Positions 15,312 through 26,796 are shown, counted from the first letter of the stretch. The stretch is 40,183 nucleotides of DNA from Clostridia bacterium (GCA_017613355.1 JAGAEA010000018.1:1-40183), one strand, 5' to 3'. Numbers and translations: made by a program. Notes: a model not told the origin generated them from the letters alone.

Positions 15312-16817
15312 TCATTCCCCTGCGTGAGAGATCCCGAGGATCTCCAATTCTTTTTCATTCAGCCCGACACCGCGAAGCATAAGCCGGTTGCCGCGGAGCG
15401 CTTCGATAGAGTTGATCCCCATTCCGCCCATGATCTCCTTGATCTCGTGCCGCCATGCCGTCATCAGGTTGACGAGCCGTTCCGATCCGATATCGGGATT
15501 GAGGCGCTTGACGAGATCGGGGCGCTGCGTGGCAATGCCCCAGTTGCATTTGCCGGTCTGGCAGGTCCGGCAGAGATGACAGCCGAGCGCAAGCAACGCC
15601 GCCGTGGCGATGTAGCAAGCGTCGGCTCCGAGCGCGATCGCCTTCACAACGTCGGAGGCGCTGCGGATCGATCCGCCGACCACCAGCGAAACGTTGTTTC
15701 GGATGCCCTCGTCACGCAGACGCTGATCGACAGCCGCCAAAGCCAATTCGATCGGGATGCCGACATTATCGCGGATCCTCGTGGGTGCCGCGCCGGTGCC
15801 GCCGCGAAAGCCGTCGATGGCGATGATGTCCGCGCCGCTCCGCGCAATGCCGCTTGCAATGGCGGCGATGTTATGAACGGCGGCGACCTTTACGATCACC
15901 GGCTTTTGGTATTGGGTCGCTTCTTTGAGCGAAAAGACCAACTGCCGCAGATCTTCAATGGAATAAATATCGTGGTGCGGCGCGGGCGAGATCGCGTCCG
16001 ACCCTTCGGGGATCATGCGGGTACGGGAAACGTCACCCACGATCTTTGCCCCGGGCAGATGTCCGCCGATCCCGGGCTTGGCGCCCTGTCCCATTTTGAT
16101 CTCAATCGCGGCGCCTGCATTGAGATAGTCCTCGTGAACGCCGAACCGACCGGACGCTACCTGCACGACCGTGTTGGCACCGTATCGGTAAAAATCTTCG
16201 TGTAGCCCGCCTTCTCCGGTGTTGTAAAGAATACCAAGCTCCGTTGCCGCGCGCGCAAGCGAGGCGTGTGCGTTATAGCTGATGGAACCGTAGCTCATTG
16301 CCGAGAACATGACCGGCATGGAAAGTTCGATTTGCGGGGGGAGCTCGCAGTTAATTTTTCCGTCCTTGCCGCGTGCGATCTTTTCCGGCTTCTTGCCGAG
16401 GAACACTCTGGTTTCCATCGGCTCGCGCAGAGGGTCGATCGGCGGATTTGTGACCTGCGAGGCGTTGATGAGGATTTTATCCCAATAAACGGGGAGCGGC
16501 TTCGGGTTGCCCATGGAGGAAAGCAGAACGCCGCCGCTGTTTGCCTGCTTGTAAATTTCTTTGATGGTATCGTTCTGCCAGTTGGCGTTTTCCCGCAGGG
16601 TGCAGTCGCTTTTCACGATTTTGAGCGCTCTCGTGGGGCAGAGCGAAACACAGCGCTGGCAGTTGACGCACTTTGCTTCGTCCGCGAGCATCACGCCGCG
16701 CTCCGCGTCAAACGAATGTACCTCGTTGGCGCACTGGCGTTCGCAAACGCGGCACTTGATGCAACGATCCCGGTTTCGGATCACTTCAAATTCCGGATAG
16801 ATAAATTCCACTCCCAC
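15312..16817 (-). CDS. Glutamate synthase FMN-binding subunit (GltB2)
   Basis: Catalytic FMN domain of glutamate synthase, reducing 2-iminoglutarate to glutamate, as a separate protein of about 501 aa. The N terminus has an 8Fe-8S ferredoxin segment (CIKCRVCERQC and CVNCQRCVSLC). The FMN/3Fe-4S TIM-barrel follows, with SAMSYGSISYNAH, GEGGLHEDF, KMGQGAKPGIGGHLPG, DGFRGGTGAAP and the cluster-binding CHLCRTCQTGKCNWGIATQ. It resembles the archaeal/clostridial type. The start is uncertain: GTG at 16817 (9 bases after AAGG) or TTG at 16823, which overlaps the stop of gltB1; GTG was chosen. It lies immediately downstream of the glutaminase subunit gene in the operon. Confidence 0.92.
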   Translation of the reverse strand: MGVEFIYPEFEVIRNRDRCIKCRVCERQCANEVHSFDAERGVMLADEAKCVNCQRCVSLCPTRALKIVKSDCTLRENANWQNDTIKEIYKQANSGGVLLSSMGNPKPLPVYWDKILINASQVTNPPIDPLREPMETRVFLGKKPEKIARGKDGKINCELPPQIELSMPVMFSAMSYGSISYNAHASLARAATELGILYNTGEGGLHEDFYRYGANTVVQVASGRFGVHEDYLNAGAAIEIKMGQGAKPGIGGHLPGAKIVGDVSRTRMIPEGSDAISPAPHHDIYSIEDLRQLVFSLKEATQYQKPVIVKVAAVHNIAAIASGIARSGADIIAIDGFRGGTGAAPTRIRDNVGIPIELALAAVDQRLRDEGIRNNVSLVVGGSIRSASDVVKAIALGADACYIATAALLALGCHLCRTCQTGKCNWGIATQRPDLVKRLNPDIGSERLVNLMTAWRHEIKEIMGGMGINSIEALRGNRLMLRGVGLNEKELEILGISHAGE

Positions 16818-16819
16818 AG

Positions 16820-17914
16820 TCAAACACCTTCTTTCACGGTTACGATCACGGGTTCTCCCCCCGCCGGCGCCCAAACGTTTTCCGCGTTCGGTTCCATGGC
16901 ACGGATCGCCGCTTCTTCGCTGGCGATAAACACTTTATCGTCCTTCTCGCCAACGACCATGGAACGCAGTTTCAGTCGGTCGCCCAGCGCCATCAGCCCA
17001 CCGTCAAATCCGAGAACGATGGAAAAGGGACCCGTGACGAGCAAACTGGGAAACACGGTGCGTAGGTATTGCAGTTTTTTCTTTTCGTATGTATCCGCCT
17101 TGGCTTCAATGGTACTCCAAAACGGCGCCGCGATCACGTTTGCCGCCTCTTCGAGCGTCAGTCCCTGAACACGGATCAGATAATCCAAAATATAGGTAAT
17201 AACCTCGGTGTCGGTTTGCAGTGTGCATTTGTAACCGAACATTTCGATAAACCGACGATTTGCGTCGTAAGAGGAAATTTCCCCGTTGTGAACGACCGAA
17301 TAATCGAGCAGGGTAAACGGATGCGCGCCGCCCCACCAACCGGGCGTGTTGGTCGGATAACGACCGTGTGCCGTCCAACTGTATCCTTCATATTCTTCCA
17401 ATCGGTAGAAAACGCCGACGTCCTCGGGAAAGCCGACCGCTTTGAAGGTTCCCATGTTTTTCCCGCTTGAAAAGACATAGGCGCCCTTCATTTCGGTATT
17501 GATCTTCATGACCGTTCGTGCGACGAATTCCTTTTCGTCCAACTGCAAATCGGCAAGGACCGAACGGAGCGGCGTTACGAAATAGCGCCAGATAATCGGT
17601 TCGTCGGTAATCTCGGGAATTTTTCTGGTGGGTATGATCTCGCCTTTTACGATCTCAAAATGTTCCTTTAAAAACGCTTCGCAGGCTTTTCGGGTATCCC
17701 GACAATCAAAAAACAGGTGCAAAGCATAGAAATCCCGATATTCGGGGTAAATGCCGTAGCCGGCAAATCCGCCGCCCAGTCCGTTGGAACGGTCGTGCAT
17801 CGGCTTCATTGCCGCCATGATCCGTTCGCCTGTCATGCGGGTTCCTTCTTTTGAAATTACCGCCGCAATGGCGCAACCGGAGGGGATTCGGACTGTTCCT
17901 TCTTTTTCCAACAT
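16820..17914 (-). CDS. Glutamate synthase glutamine-amidotransferase subunit (GltB1)
   Basis: Class II (Ntn-type) glutamine amidotransferase domain of split glutamate synthase, 364 aa, releasing ammonia from glutamine for the FMN subunit. The nucleophile is probably Cys14 in IPSGCAIAAVIS, so a 13-residue propeptide must be removed. Other class II landmarks: AHGRYPTNTPGWWGGAHPF, VVHNGEISSYDANR and LQTDTEVITY. The ATG at 17914 follows AAAGGCGG; an upstream frame extension lacks support. First gene of the leftward operon, preceded by an 87-nt leader with an ANTAR-type hairpin and terminator and a perfect consensus promoter. Confidence 0.92.
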   Translation of the reverse strand: MLEKEGTVRIPSGCAIAAVISKEGTRMTGERIMAAMKPMHDRSNGLGGGFAGYGIYPEYRDFYALHLFFDCRDTRKACEAFLKEHFEIVKGEIIPTRKIPEITDEPIIWRYFVTPLRSVLADLQLDEKEFVARTVMKINTEMKGAYVFSSGKNMGTFKAVGFPEDVGVFYRLEEYEGYSWTAHGRYPTNTPGWWGGAHPFTLLDYSVVHNGEISSYDANRRFIEMFGYKCTLQTDTEVITYILDYLIRVQGLTLEEAANVIAAPFWSTIEAKADTYEKKKLQYLRTVFPSLLVTGPFSIVLGFDGGLMALGDRLKLRSMVVGEKDDKVFIASEEAAIRAMEPNAENVWAPAGGEPVIVTVKEGV

Positions 17915-17933
17915 AATTATTCCGCCTTTCCGC

Positions 17934-17988
17934 AAAAAAAGAAAAACGTTCGTTTTTGCGCGGATTTCCGTCCGTGCAAAAATGAACG
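17934..17988 (-). terminator. Leader terminator (attenuator) of the gltB1 operon
   Basis: On the minus strand CGTTCATTTTTGC (17988-17976) pairs with GCAAAAACGAACG (17959-17947) in 12 of 13 positions. The loop itself holds a CGGA/TCCG hairpin. TTTTTCTTTTTTT (17946-17934) follows. This is an intrinsic terminator 20 bp before the gltB1 start codon. Its left arm overlaps the right arm of the AAAGGC hexaloop hairpin, so the two structures exclude each other. Confidence 0.82.
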
Positions 17989-18000
17989 CCTTTGCTCACT
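17981..18000 (-). promoter_or_regulatory. ANTAR-type hexaloop hairpin at the 5' end of the gltB1 leader
   Basis: AGTGAGC pairs with GTTCATT (7 pairs, two wobbles) around the hexaloop AAAGGC, which has A at position 1 and G at position 4 as ANTAR-bound RNA loops do. It begins at the predicted transcription start (about 18001). Binding by the ANTAR protein would hold bases needed for the downstream terminator and allow read-through. Confidence 0.75.
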
Positions 18001-18007
18001 TTCCTGC

Positions 18008-18036
18008 ATTATAGCACGTTTTTTTCGGTTTGTCAA
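18008..18036 (-). promoter_or_regulatory. Promoter of the gltB1 operon
   Basis: On the minus strand TTGACA (18036-18031), 17-bp spacer, TATAAT (18013-18008): a perfect sigma-A consensus. Start near 18001. Such a strong core promoter fits control by attenuation after initiation. Confidence 0.9.
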
Positions 18037-18051
18037 TAGAAAAGTCCGTTG

Positions 18052-18082
18052 TTTTGCAAGTTTTTTCAAAAAAATTGCAAAA
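18052..18082. promoter_or_regulatory. 31-bp near-palindrome between the divergent gltB1 and glnN promoters
   Basis: TTTTGCAA-g-TTTTTT-c-AAAAAA-a-TTGCAAAA is symmetric about position 18067 with one mismatched pair. It lies 15 bp from the gltB1 -35 box and 5 bp from the glnN -35 box, so one bound dimer could touch both promoters. It could also be an AT-rich bent upstream element, or a cruciform or bidirectional terminator-like hairpin. The binding protein is unknown. Confidence 0.55.
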
Positions 18083-18087
18083 AGGGG

Positions 18088-18116
18088 TTGACAAATCGCC
18101 GGAAAGGGTGTATAAT
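18088..18116 (+). promoter_or_regulatory. Promoter of the glnN operon
   Basis: TTGACA (18088-18093), 17-bp spacer, TATAAT (18111-18116): a perfect sigma-A consensus, divergent from the gltB1 promoter. Start near 18123, leaving a leader of about 150 nt before the glnN ATG. Confidence 0.9.
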
Positions 18117-18124
18117 GCGTTTTG

Positions 18125-18146
18125 TTGAAGGCAATGGCGTCTTTGA
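18125..18146 (+). promoter_or_regulatory. ANTAR-type hexaloop hairpin 1 of the glnN leader
   Basis: TTGAAGGC pairs with GTCTTTGA (8 pairs, three wobbles) around hexaloop AATGGC (A1, G4). It begins at the predicted transcription start, as in the gltB1 leader. Its right arm is the left arm of terminator 1. Confidence 0.75.
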
Positions 18147-18178
18147 GTGATAGGGCTCAAAGGCGCGGTTTTCTTTTT
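18137..18178 (+). terminator. Leader terminator 1 (attenuator) of glnN
   Basis: GCGTCTTTGAG (18137-18147) pairs with CTCAAAGGCGC (18156-18166), 11 pairs including one wobble, 8-base loop, followed by GG then TTTTCTTTTT (18169-18178). Mutually exclusive with hexaloop hairpin 1. Confidence 0.82.
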
Positions 18179-18198
18179 CAAAACCATTTTCATAAAAA

Positions 18199-18218
18199 GG
18201 AAGGCAACGGCGTCTTTC
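18199..18218 (+). promoter_or_regulatory. ANTAR-type hexaloop hairpin 2 of the glnN leader
   Basis: GGAAGGC pairs with GTCTTTC (7 pairs, two wobbles) around hexaloop AACGGC (A1, G4). The GAAGGCAA-n-GGCGTCTTT core is repeated from hairpin 1, 73 bp upstream. Its right arm is part of terminator 2. Confidence 0.75.
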
Positions 18219-18254
18219 ATGTTATTTGGCATGAAAGGCGCCTTTTCCATTTTT
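18209..18254 (+). terminator. Leader terminator 2 (attenuator) of glnN
   Basis: GGCGTCTTTCATG (18209-18221) pairs with CATGAAAGGCGCC (18230-18242), 13 pairs with one wobble and an 8-base loop, followed by the interrupted T-tract TTTTCCATTTTT. Ends about 18 bp before the glnN start; exclusive with hexaloop hairpin 2. Confidence 0.78.
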
Positions 18255-18272
18255 CAAAAAGGAGAAAAGACA

Positions 18273-20369
18273 ATGAAAACAGTATCGGAAACGTTCGGAA
18301 GCATGGTGTTTGATGACAGAGTGATGAAAGCAACACTCTCGGCAAAGGTTTATGCGACCTTGAAAAAGACGATCGACGAAGGAGAGCCGCTCGACATCGG
18401 CGTTGCCAATGCCGTTGCGGCGGCAATGAAGGATTGGGCGGTCGCCAAGGGAGCCACCCATTTTACCCACTGGTTCCAACCTCTGACCGGCATTACCGCC
18501 GAGAAACACGATAGTTTTATCACACCCTCTCCCGACGGCGGGATCATTATGGAGTTTTCCGGCAAAGAGCTCATCAAGGGTGAACCGGACGCGTCGTCCT
18601 TCCCGTCCGGCGGCTTGCGCGCCACCTTTGAAGCGCGCGGATACACGGCATGGGATCCCACTTCCTATGCGTTCATAAAAGGAAAGACCCTTTGCATCCC
18701 GACCGCGTTCTGCTCCTACGGCGGACACGCGCTGGATAAGAAAACGCCTCTGCTCCGTTCCATGGAAGCGCTCAACAAACAGGCGCTGCGCATTCTCCGT
18801 TTGTTCGGGAACGACACGGCAAAATACGTTCGTTCCTCGGTAGGTCCCGAGCAGGAGTATTTCCTGATTTCCAAAGAAATGTATGACGCCCGTCCCGACC
18901 TTCGGTTTACCGGCAGAACGCTGTTCGGCGCAAAACCGCCGAAAGGGCAGGAGATGGACGATCACTATTTCGGCGCGATCAAGCCGAAAGTCGCCGAATT
19001 CATGGAGGACCTGAATGAGGAACTCTGGAAACTCGGCATCATGGCGAAAACCGAACACAACGAAGTCGCGCCGGCACAGCACGAACTCGCGCCGATCTAT
19101 ACGACCACGAACGTTGCGACCGACCACAACCAACTGACCATGGAGATCATGCAAAAGGTAGCGTCAAAACACGGGCTGGTTTGCCTGTTGCACGAAAAAC
19201 CGTTTGCAGGCGTCAACGGGTCGGGGAAGCACAACAACTGGTCGATCGCGACGAGCGACGGGCAAAACCTGCTCTCTCCCGGTGACACGCCCTACGAGAA
19301 CGCGCAGTTCCTGCTTTTCCTTTGCGCGGTCATCAAGGCGGTGGACGACTATCAGGATCTGCTCCGCATTTCGGTCGCCACAGCCGGCAACGACCATCGC
19401 CTCGGTGCGAACGAAGCGCCTCCCGCCGTGATTTCGATGTTCCTCGGCGACGAATTGACCGCAGTACTGGATGCGATCGAAAACGACGTTCCCTACAAGG
19501 GTGCGGAAAAAACGCAAATGAAACTCGGCGTTCACGTGCTCCCGAAATTCAACCGCGACACGACCGACCGCAACCGTACCTCGCCTTTCGCGTTTACGGG
19601 AAACAAGTTCGAGTTTCGTATGCTCGGCTCTTCCAACAGCATTGCCTGCGCGAACATCATGCTCAACAGCGCCGTTGCGGAAAGTTTGAAAATCTATGCC
19701 GACCGTTTGGAAGGCGCCGAGGATTTTGAAACGGCTTTGCACGACATGATCAAAAAGACGATCAAGGATCATAAACGCATCATTTTCAACGGCAACGGTT
19801 ACGACGACGCATGGATCAAGGAAGCGACCGAGGTGCGCGGACTTCTCAACTACCGCACCACCGCCGATTGCATGCCCCACCTGCTGGACAAGAAGAACGT
19901 GGATATGCTGACCGCACACAAGGTCTTTACGGTCGACGAACTGCGCTCCCGCCGCGACATCATGTTGGAAAACTATTGCAAATCGGTGGTGATCGAAGCC
20001 AATACCATGATCGATATGGCAAAAACACAGATCGCGCCCGCCGTGGAGCGGTTTGCCGCAGATCTTGCGAGAAACGCCGCCGCGAAAAAGGCGGTCGCTC
20101 CCGCCGCTCCCTGCGCCTATGAAACCGAATTGGTAGGCAAACTTTCGGAACTGACCGACCGGATCGCGGTTGCCGCAGGGGAACTGCAAAGCGCCGTCAT
20201 TGCTCTGCATGACGCCGAAAGCGTCATTGCCGAGTCGGAAAGCATCCGCGACCACGTCCTCCCGAAAATGTGCGGTTTGCGCCTTGCCTGCGACGAAGCG
20301 GAAACGCTGACCGAAAAGAGCTACTGGCCGTTCCCGACCTACGCCGACATTCTGTTCAGCGTGAGATAA
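18273..20369 (+). CDS. glnN: Glutamine synthetase, type III
   Basis: ATP-dependent glutamine synthesis by a GSIII-family enzyme, 698 aa, a class found in Bacteroides, cyanobacteria and many Clostridia. Landmarks: [21 protein letters not shown] near residue 65, [26 protein letters not shown] near 190, [27 protein letters not shown] near 310, and [23 protein letters not shown] near 430, all conserved for the type. The ATG at 18273 has AAAAAGGAG 8 bases upstream; the frame is open further upstream through the leader hairpins but not translated on this evidence. First gene of the rightward operon, 37 bp before the ammonium transporter. Its leader carries two ANTAR-type attenuators in tandem. A type I enzyme is made from the opposite operon. 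Confidence 0.95.
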   Translation: MKTVSETFGSMVFDDRVMKATLSAKVYATLKKTIDEGEPLDIGVANAVAAAMKDWAVAKGATHFTHWFQPLTGITAEKHDSFITPSPDGGIIMEFSGKELIKGEPDASSFPSGGLRATFEARGYTAWDPTSYAFIKGKTLCIPTAFCSYGGHALDKKTPLLRSMEALNKQALRILRLFGNDTAKYVRSSVGPEQEYFLISKEMYDARPDLRFTGRTLFGAKPPKGQEMDDHYFGAIKPKVAEFMEDLNEELWKLGIMAKTEHNEVAPAQHELAPIYTTTNVATDHNQLTMEIMQKVASKHGLVCLLHEKPFAGVNGSGKHNNWSIATSDGQNLLSPGDTPYENAQFLLFLCAVIKAVDDYQDLLRISVATAGNDHRLGANEAPPAVISMFLGDELTAVLDAIENDVPYKGAEKTQMKLGVHVLPKFNRDTTDRNRTSPFAFTGNKFEFRMLGSSNSIACANIMLNSAVAESLKIYADRLEGAEDFETALHDMIKKTIKDHKRIIFNGNGYDDAWIKEATEVRGLLNYRTTADCMPHLLDKKNVDMLTAHKVFTVDELRSRRDIMLENYCKSVVIEANTMIDMAKTQIAPAVERFAADLARNAAAKKAVAPAAPCAYETELVGKLSELTDRIAVAAGELQSAVIALHDAESVIAESESIRDHVLPKMCGLRLACDEAETLTEKSYWPFPTYADILFSVR

Positions 20370-20406
20370 TTCATATATAATGTCATCAATAGAGGAGATA
20401 CCTTTT

Positions 20407-22161
20407 ATGTTACCGGAAGAAATTACAAAACTGGTGGAGGAAACCGCGTCAAAAGAAGTGTTCGGCGTTTGGTTTTTGATCGGCGCGGCGCTCGTGTTCT
20501 TTATGCAAGCCGGATTTGCCATGGTGGAAACCGGATTTACCCGTGCCAAAAACGCAGGGAATATCATCATGAAAAACCTGATGGATTTCTGCATCGGAAC
20601 GGTGGTTTTCGTGCTGCTCGGTTTCAGCCTGATGATGGCGGAAGACTACGTGCTTGGTTTATTCGGCGTTCCGAACCTGAAAATCCTTTCCGATTTCGGC
20701 GGATTTCTCAAAGGCGGAAACGCACCGTCCTTCGTGTTTAACCTCGTGTTCTGCGCCACCGCCGCGACCATCGTTTCGGGAGCCATGGCGGAGCGGACGA
20801 AATTCATTTCCTACTGCATCTATTCCGGCGTCATTTCGCTGTTCGTCTATCCGATCGAAGCGGGTTGGGTCTGGAACCAAGCAGGCTGGCTCGTGAAGCT
20901 CGGGTTCCACGATTTTGCAGGTTCTGCCGCGATCCACTCGGTCGGCGGCGTGACCGCGCTGATCGGCGCGATCATGGTCGGTCCGCGCCTTGGAAAGTAC
21001 GTCAAGAACAGTGCGGGGAAGGTAACGAAAGTCAACGCCATTCCCGGACATTCCATCACGCTCGGCGCGCTCGGTTGCTTTATCCTGTGGTTCGGCTGGT
21101 ACGGTTTTAACGGCGCCGCCGCTTGGGACGGCAATTCGCTTGCTTCCATCTTCGTAACCACGACCATCGCTCCCGCTGTCGCCACCTGCACGACCATGAT
21201 CTTTACATGGATCAAAAACGGTAAACCCGATGTTTCCATGTGTCTCAACGCGTCTCTTGCCGGACTTGTCGGCATTACGGCGGGGTGCGACGCGCTGGAT
21301 GCCGTGGGTGCTACGGTGGTTGGTGTTGTTTCCGGCATTCTCGTTGTGTTTGTGGTGGAAGTTCTCGATTTGAAACTCCACATCGACGACCCCGTGGGCG
21401 CCGTAGGCGTTCACCTGGCAAACGGCGTGTGGGGCACGATCGCGGTCGGGCTTTTGGCGAACCCCGCCGCGCCCGCCGGATTGAACGGATTGTTTTATAC
21501 CGGCAGTTTCCGTTTGCTCGGCGTGCAGTTGCTCGGCATTGCGGCAATTCTCGTATGGACAGCGGCAATGATGACGGCGACTTTCTTCGTTCTGAAAAAG
21601 ACGGTGGGGCTCCGTGTGAGTGCCGAAGAAGAAGTCAAAGGGCTCGATAAAACCGAGCACGGTCTGCCAAGCGCCTACGCGGATTTCGTTCCCGCGGTGG
21701 AAAGTCTGGATTACGGATATGTCGGCGCCGTTGCCGTGAGCGGTGACGCTCCGGTCGCCGAAGCGATCCCCGTTAAAAAGATGCCCGCGATCGCCGACGG
21801 TTCTCCCAAGTTTACCAAAGTGGAAATCATTTGCAAAGAGCCGCGTTTCGAGGCGCTGAAAAACGCTATGATGGAGATCGGCATTACCGGCATGACCGTT
21901 TCCCACGTGCTGGGTTGCGGCGTGCAGAAAGGTCAGCCCGAATACTACCGCGGCGTGCCTGTGGAAGCGAACCTTCTTCCGAAAATTCAGGTGGATATCG
22001 TGGTCAGCAAAGTGCCTGTCCGTCATGTCATCGAAACGGCGAAACAGGTGCTTTACACGGGACATATCGGCGACGGGAAAATTTTTGTGTATGACGTGGA
22101 AAACGTTGTGAAAGTACGCACCGGCGAGGAAGGTTACGACGCTTTGCAGGATGTGGAATAG
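20407..22161 (+). CDS. Ammonium transporter with C-terminal fused PII signalling domain
   Basis: A 584-aa fusion. Residues 1 to about 430 form an Amt/Rh channel of 11 hydrophobic segments. The pore twin histidines appear in AGSAAIHSVGGV and VGVHLANGVWGT, and Amt motifs such as QAGFAMVETGFTRAKN and LGCFILWFGWYGFN are visible. After a linker (about 430-475) the last 110 residues are a PII protein: FTKVEIICKEPRFEALKNAM, the T-loop start GCGVQKGQPEYYRGV, LLPKIQVDIVV, and the nucleotide loop GHIGDGKIFVYDVENVVKVRTGE. The tyrosine uridylylated in GlnB/GlnK (after YRG) is replaced by Val, so control would be by ATP/ADP/2-oxoglutarate binding in cis rather than covalent. The ATG at 20407 with AGGAG at 20393 was chosen over ATG 20380. 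Located between glnN and asnB in the nitrogen operon. Confidence 0.93.
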   Translation: MLPEEITKLVEETASKEVFGVWFLIGAALVFFMQAGFAMVETGFTRAKNAGNIIMKNLMDFCIGTVVFVLLGFSLMMAEDYVLGLFGVPNLKILSDFGGFLKGGNAPSFVFNLVFCATAATIVSGAMAERTKFISYCIYSGVISLFVYPIEAGWVWNQAGWLVKLGFHDFAGSAAIHSVGGVTALIGAIMVGPRLGKYVKNSAGKVTKVNAIPGHSITLGALGCFILWFGWYGFNGAAAWDGNSLASIFVTTTIAPAVATCTTMIFTWIKNGKPDVSMCLNASLAGLVGITAGCDALDAVGATVVGVVSGILVVFVVEVLDLKLHIDDPVGAVGVHLANGVWGTIAVGLLANPAAPAGLNGLFYTGSFRLLGVQLLGIAAILVWTAAMMTATFFVLKKTVGLRVSAEEEVKGLDKTEHGLPSAYADFVPAVESLDYGYVGAVAVSGDAPVAEAIPVKKMPAIADGSPKFTKVEIICKEPRFEALKNAMMEIGITGMTVSHVLGCGVQKGQPEYYRGVPVEANLLPKIQVDIVVSKVPVRHVIETAKQVLYTGHIGDGKIFVYDVENVVKVRTGEEGYDALQDVE

Positions 22162-22170
22162 GAGATTACC

Positions 22171-25375
<3,205 letters not shown>

Positions 25376-25380
25376 CGGAC

Positions 25381-26796
25381 ATGAGTATTCACGAAGAATG
25401 CGGCGTGTTTGGGGTCATCTCCGAAAAACCGACGGATGTGGCACATCTTTGCTATTACGGGCTGTATGCCTTACAGCACAGGGGACAGGAAAGCTGCGGG
25501 ATCGTGGTCAACGACGACGGTTTGTTCGTGTCGCATAAGGACATCGGCGTTGTGGGCGAGGTGTTTTCCAAGGACGCGCTCATGTCGCTTCCGTCCGGAA
25601 CCATGGCGGTAGCACACACGCGCTATGGTACGACCGGCGCCACCAATCGCAACAACTGCCAACCGATAGAAGTCAACCATCAAAAAGGGAAAATGGCGAT
25701 CGCACACAACGGCAACCTTTCCAATGCCGCTGAACTGCGTTCCGCGTTGGAGCTTTCCGGCGCGATCTTCCACACTTCCAGCGATACGGAAACGATTGCA
25801 TATATCGTCACGAAAGAGCGATTGACCGCTCCTTCCATCGAAGACGCGGTCAGTCGGGCAATGAATGTTTTGGACGGAGCCTATTCTCTGGTTCTGATGT
25901 CTCCGCAAAAATTGATTTGCGCCAGAGACCCCTACGGCTTTCGCCCACTCTGCTACGGAAAAACGGCGGACGGCGTGTATGTGGTGGCATCGGAGAGCTG
26001 CGCGATCAAAGCGGTGGGAGCCGAGTTTATTCGGGATGTGGAACCCGGGGAAATTCTGATCTTCAATCAAAAAGAAGTAATCTCCCGTCGGGAACATTGC
26101 GGAACGAAAAAAAGAAAGCTCTGCATTTTCGAGTACATCTATTTTGCCCGTCCCGATTCCGTGATAGACGGGCGGTCGGTTCATGCCGCCCGCGTGAGTG
26201 CGGGCGCCGTACTGGCGCGGGAAAATCCCGCAGACGCGGATATTGTGATCGGCGTTCCGGATTCCGGCTTGGATGCCGCTCTTGGTTACAGTCGAGCTTC
26301 CGGCATTCCCTACGGCATCGGACTGATCAAAAATAAGTATATCGGCAGAACCTTTATTGCCCCCGGGAACAGGTTGGATCAGGTCAGGATCAAGCTTTCC
26401 GCCGTGGAAGAAGTGGTGAAAAACAAACGCATTGTCTTAATAGACGATTCCATTGTTCGGGGAACAACGAGCGGACGCATCGTTTCTTTGCTCAGGGATG
26501 CCGGTGCGAAAGAAATCCACATGCGGGTTTCCGCCCCGCCGTTTCTCCACCCCTGCTTCTACGGAACGGATATTGATTCCCGGGAAAATCTGATCGCCTG
26601 CCACCATTCCGTGTCCGAAATCGCGAAGATCATCGGAGCGGACAGCCTCGGTTTCCTTCCAACCGAAAAACTCGGAGAACTTGCCGGAAACCGCGACTAT
26701 TGCAGTGCTTGCTTTGACGGTTGTTATCCGACGAAAATTCCCACGGACACAAGAAAAAACCGCTTTGAACAGCGGTTGTCCGAAAGGGCAAAATAA
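25381..26796 (+). CDS. purF: Amidophosphoribosyltransferase
   Basis: First committed step of purine synthesis: PRPP plus glutamine to phosphoribosylamine. 471 aa, starting MSIHEECGVFGV, where Cys7 becomes the N-terminal nucleophile after propeptide removal, as in Bacillus PurF. Glutaminase landmarks: YGLYALQHRGQES, VAHTRYGTTG, IAHNGNLSN. The phosphoribosyltransferase domain has the PRPP loop VLIDDSIVRGTTS near residue 355. Cys residues in KLCIFEYIYFARPD, IACHHS and YCSACFDGC match the Bacillus-type [4Fe-4S] ligands, implying oxygen sensitivity. The ribosome site is weak, and the gene starts 5 bp after pyrG, so translation may be coupled. An in-frame TTG at 25372 is an alternative start. Confidence 0.95.
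   Translation: MSIHEECGVFGVISEKPTDVAHLCYYGLYALQHRGQESCGIVVNDDGLFVSHKDIGVVGEVFSKDALMSLPSGTMAVAHTRYGTTGATNRNNCQPIEVNHQKGKMAIAHNGNLSNAAELRSALELSGAIFHTSSDTETIAYIVTKERLTAPSIEDAVSRAMNVLDGAYSLVLMSPQKLICARDPYGFRPLCYGKTADGVYVVASESCAIKAVGAEFIRDVEPGEILIFNQKEVISRREHCGTKKRKLCIFEYIYFARPDSVIDGRSVHAARVSAGAVLARENPADADIVIGVPDSGLDAALGYSRASGIPYGIGLIKNKYIGRTFIAPGNRLDQVRIKLSAVEEVVKNKRIVLIDDSIVRGTTSGRIVSLLRDAGAKEIHMRVSAPPFLHPCFYGTDIDSRENLIACHHSVSEIAKIIGADSLGFLPTEKLGELAGNRDYCSACFDGCYPTKIPTDTRKNRFEQRLSERAK

Noticed and set aside
15045-16205. 386-codon frame antisense to the ferredoxin and gltB2 genes
   Set aside because: No start signals; the opposite strand encodes conserved Fe-S and FMN motifs throughout.
18167-18185. 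GGTTTT/AAAACC hairpin as a first ANTAR stem pairing with hexaloop 2
   Set aside because: Its loop is seven bases (CTTTTTC) without the A1/G4 pattern.
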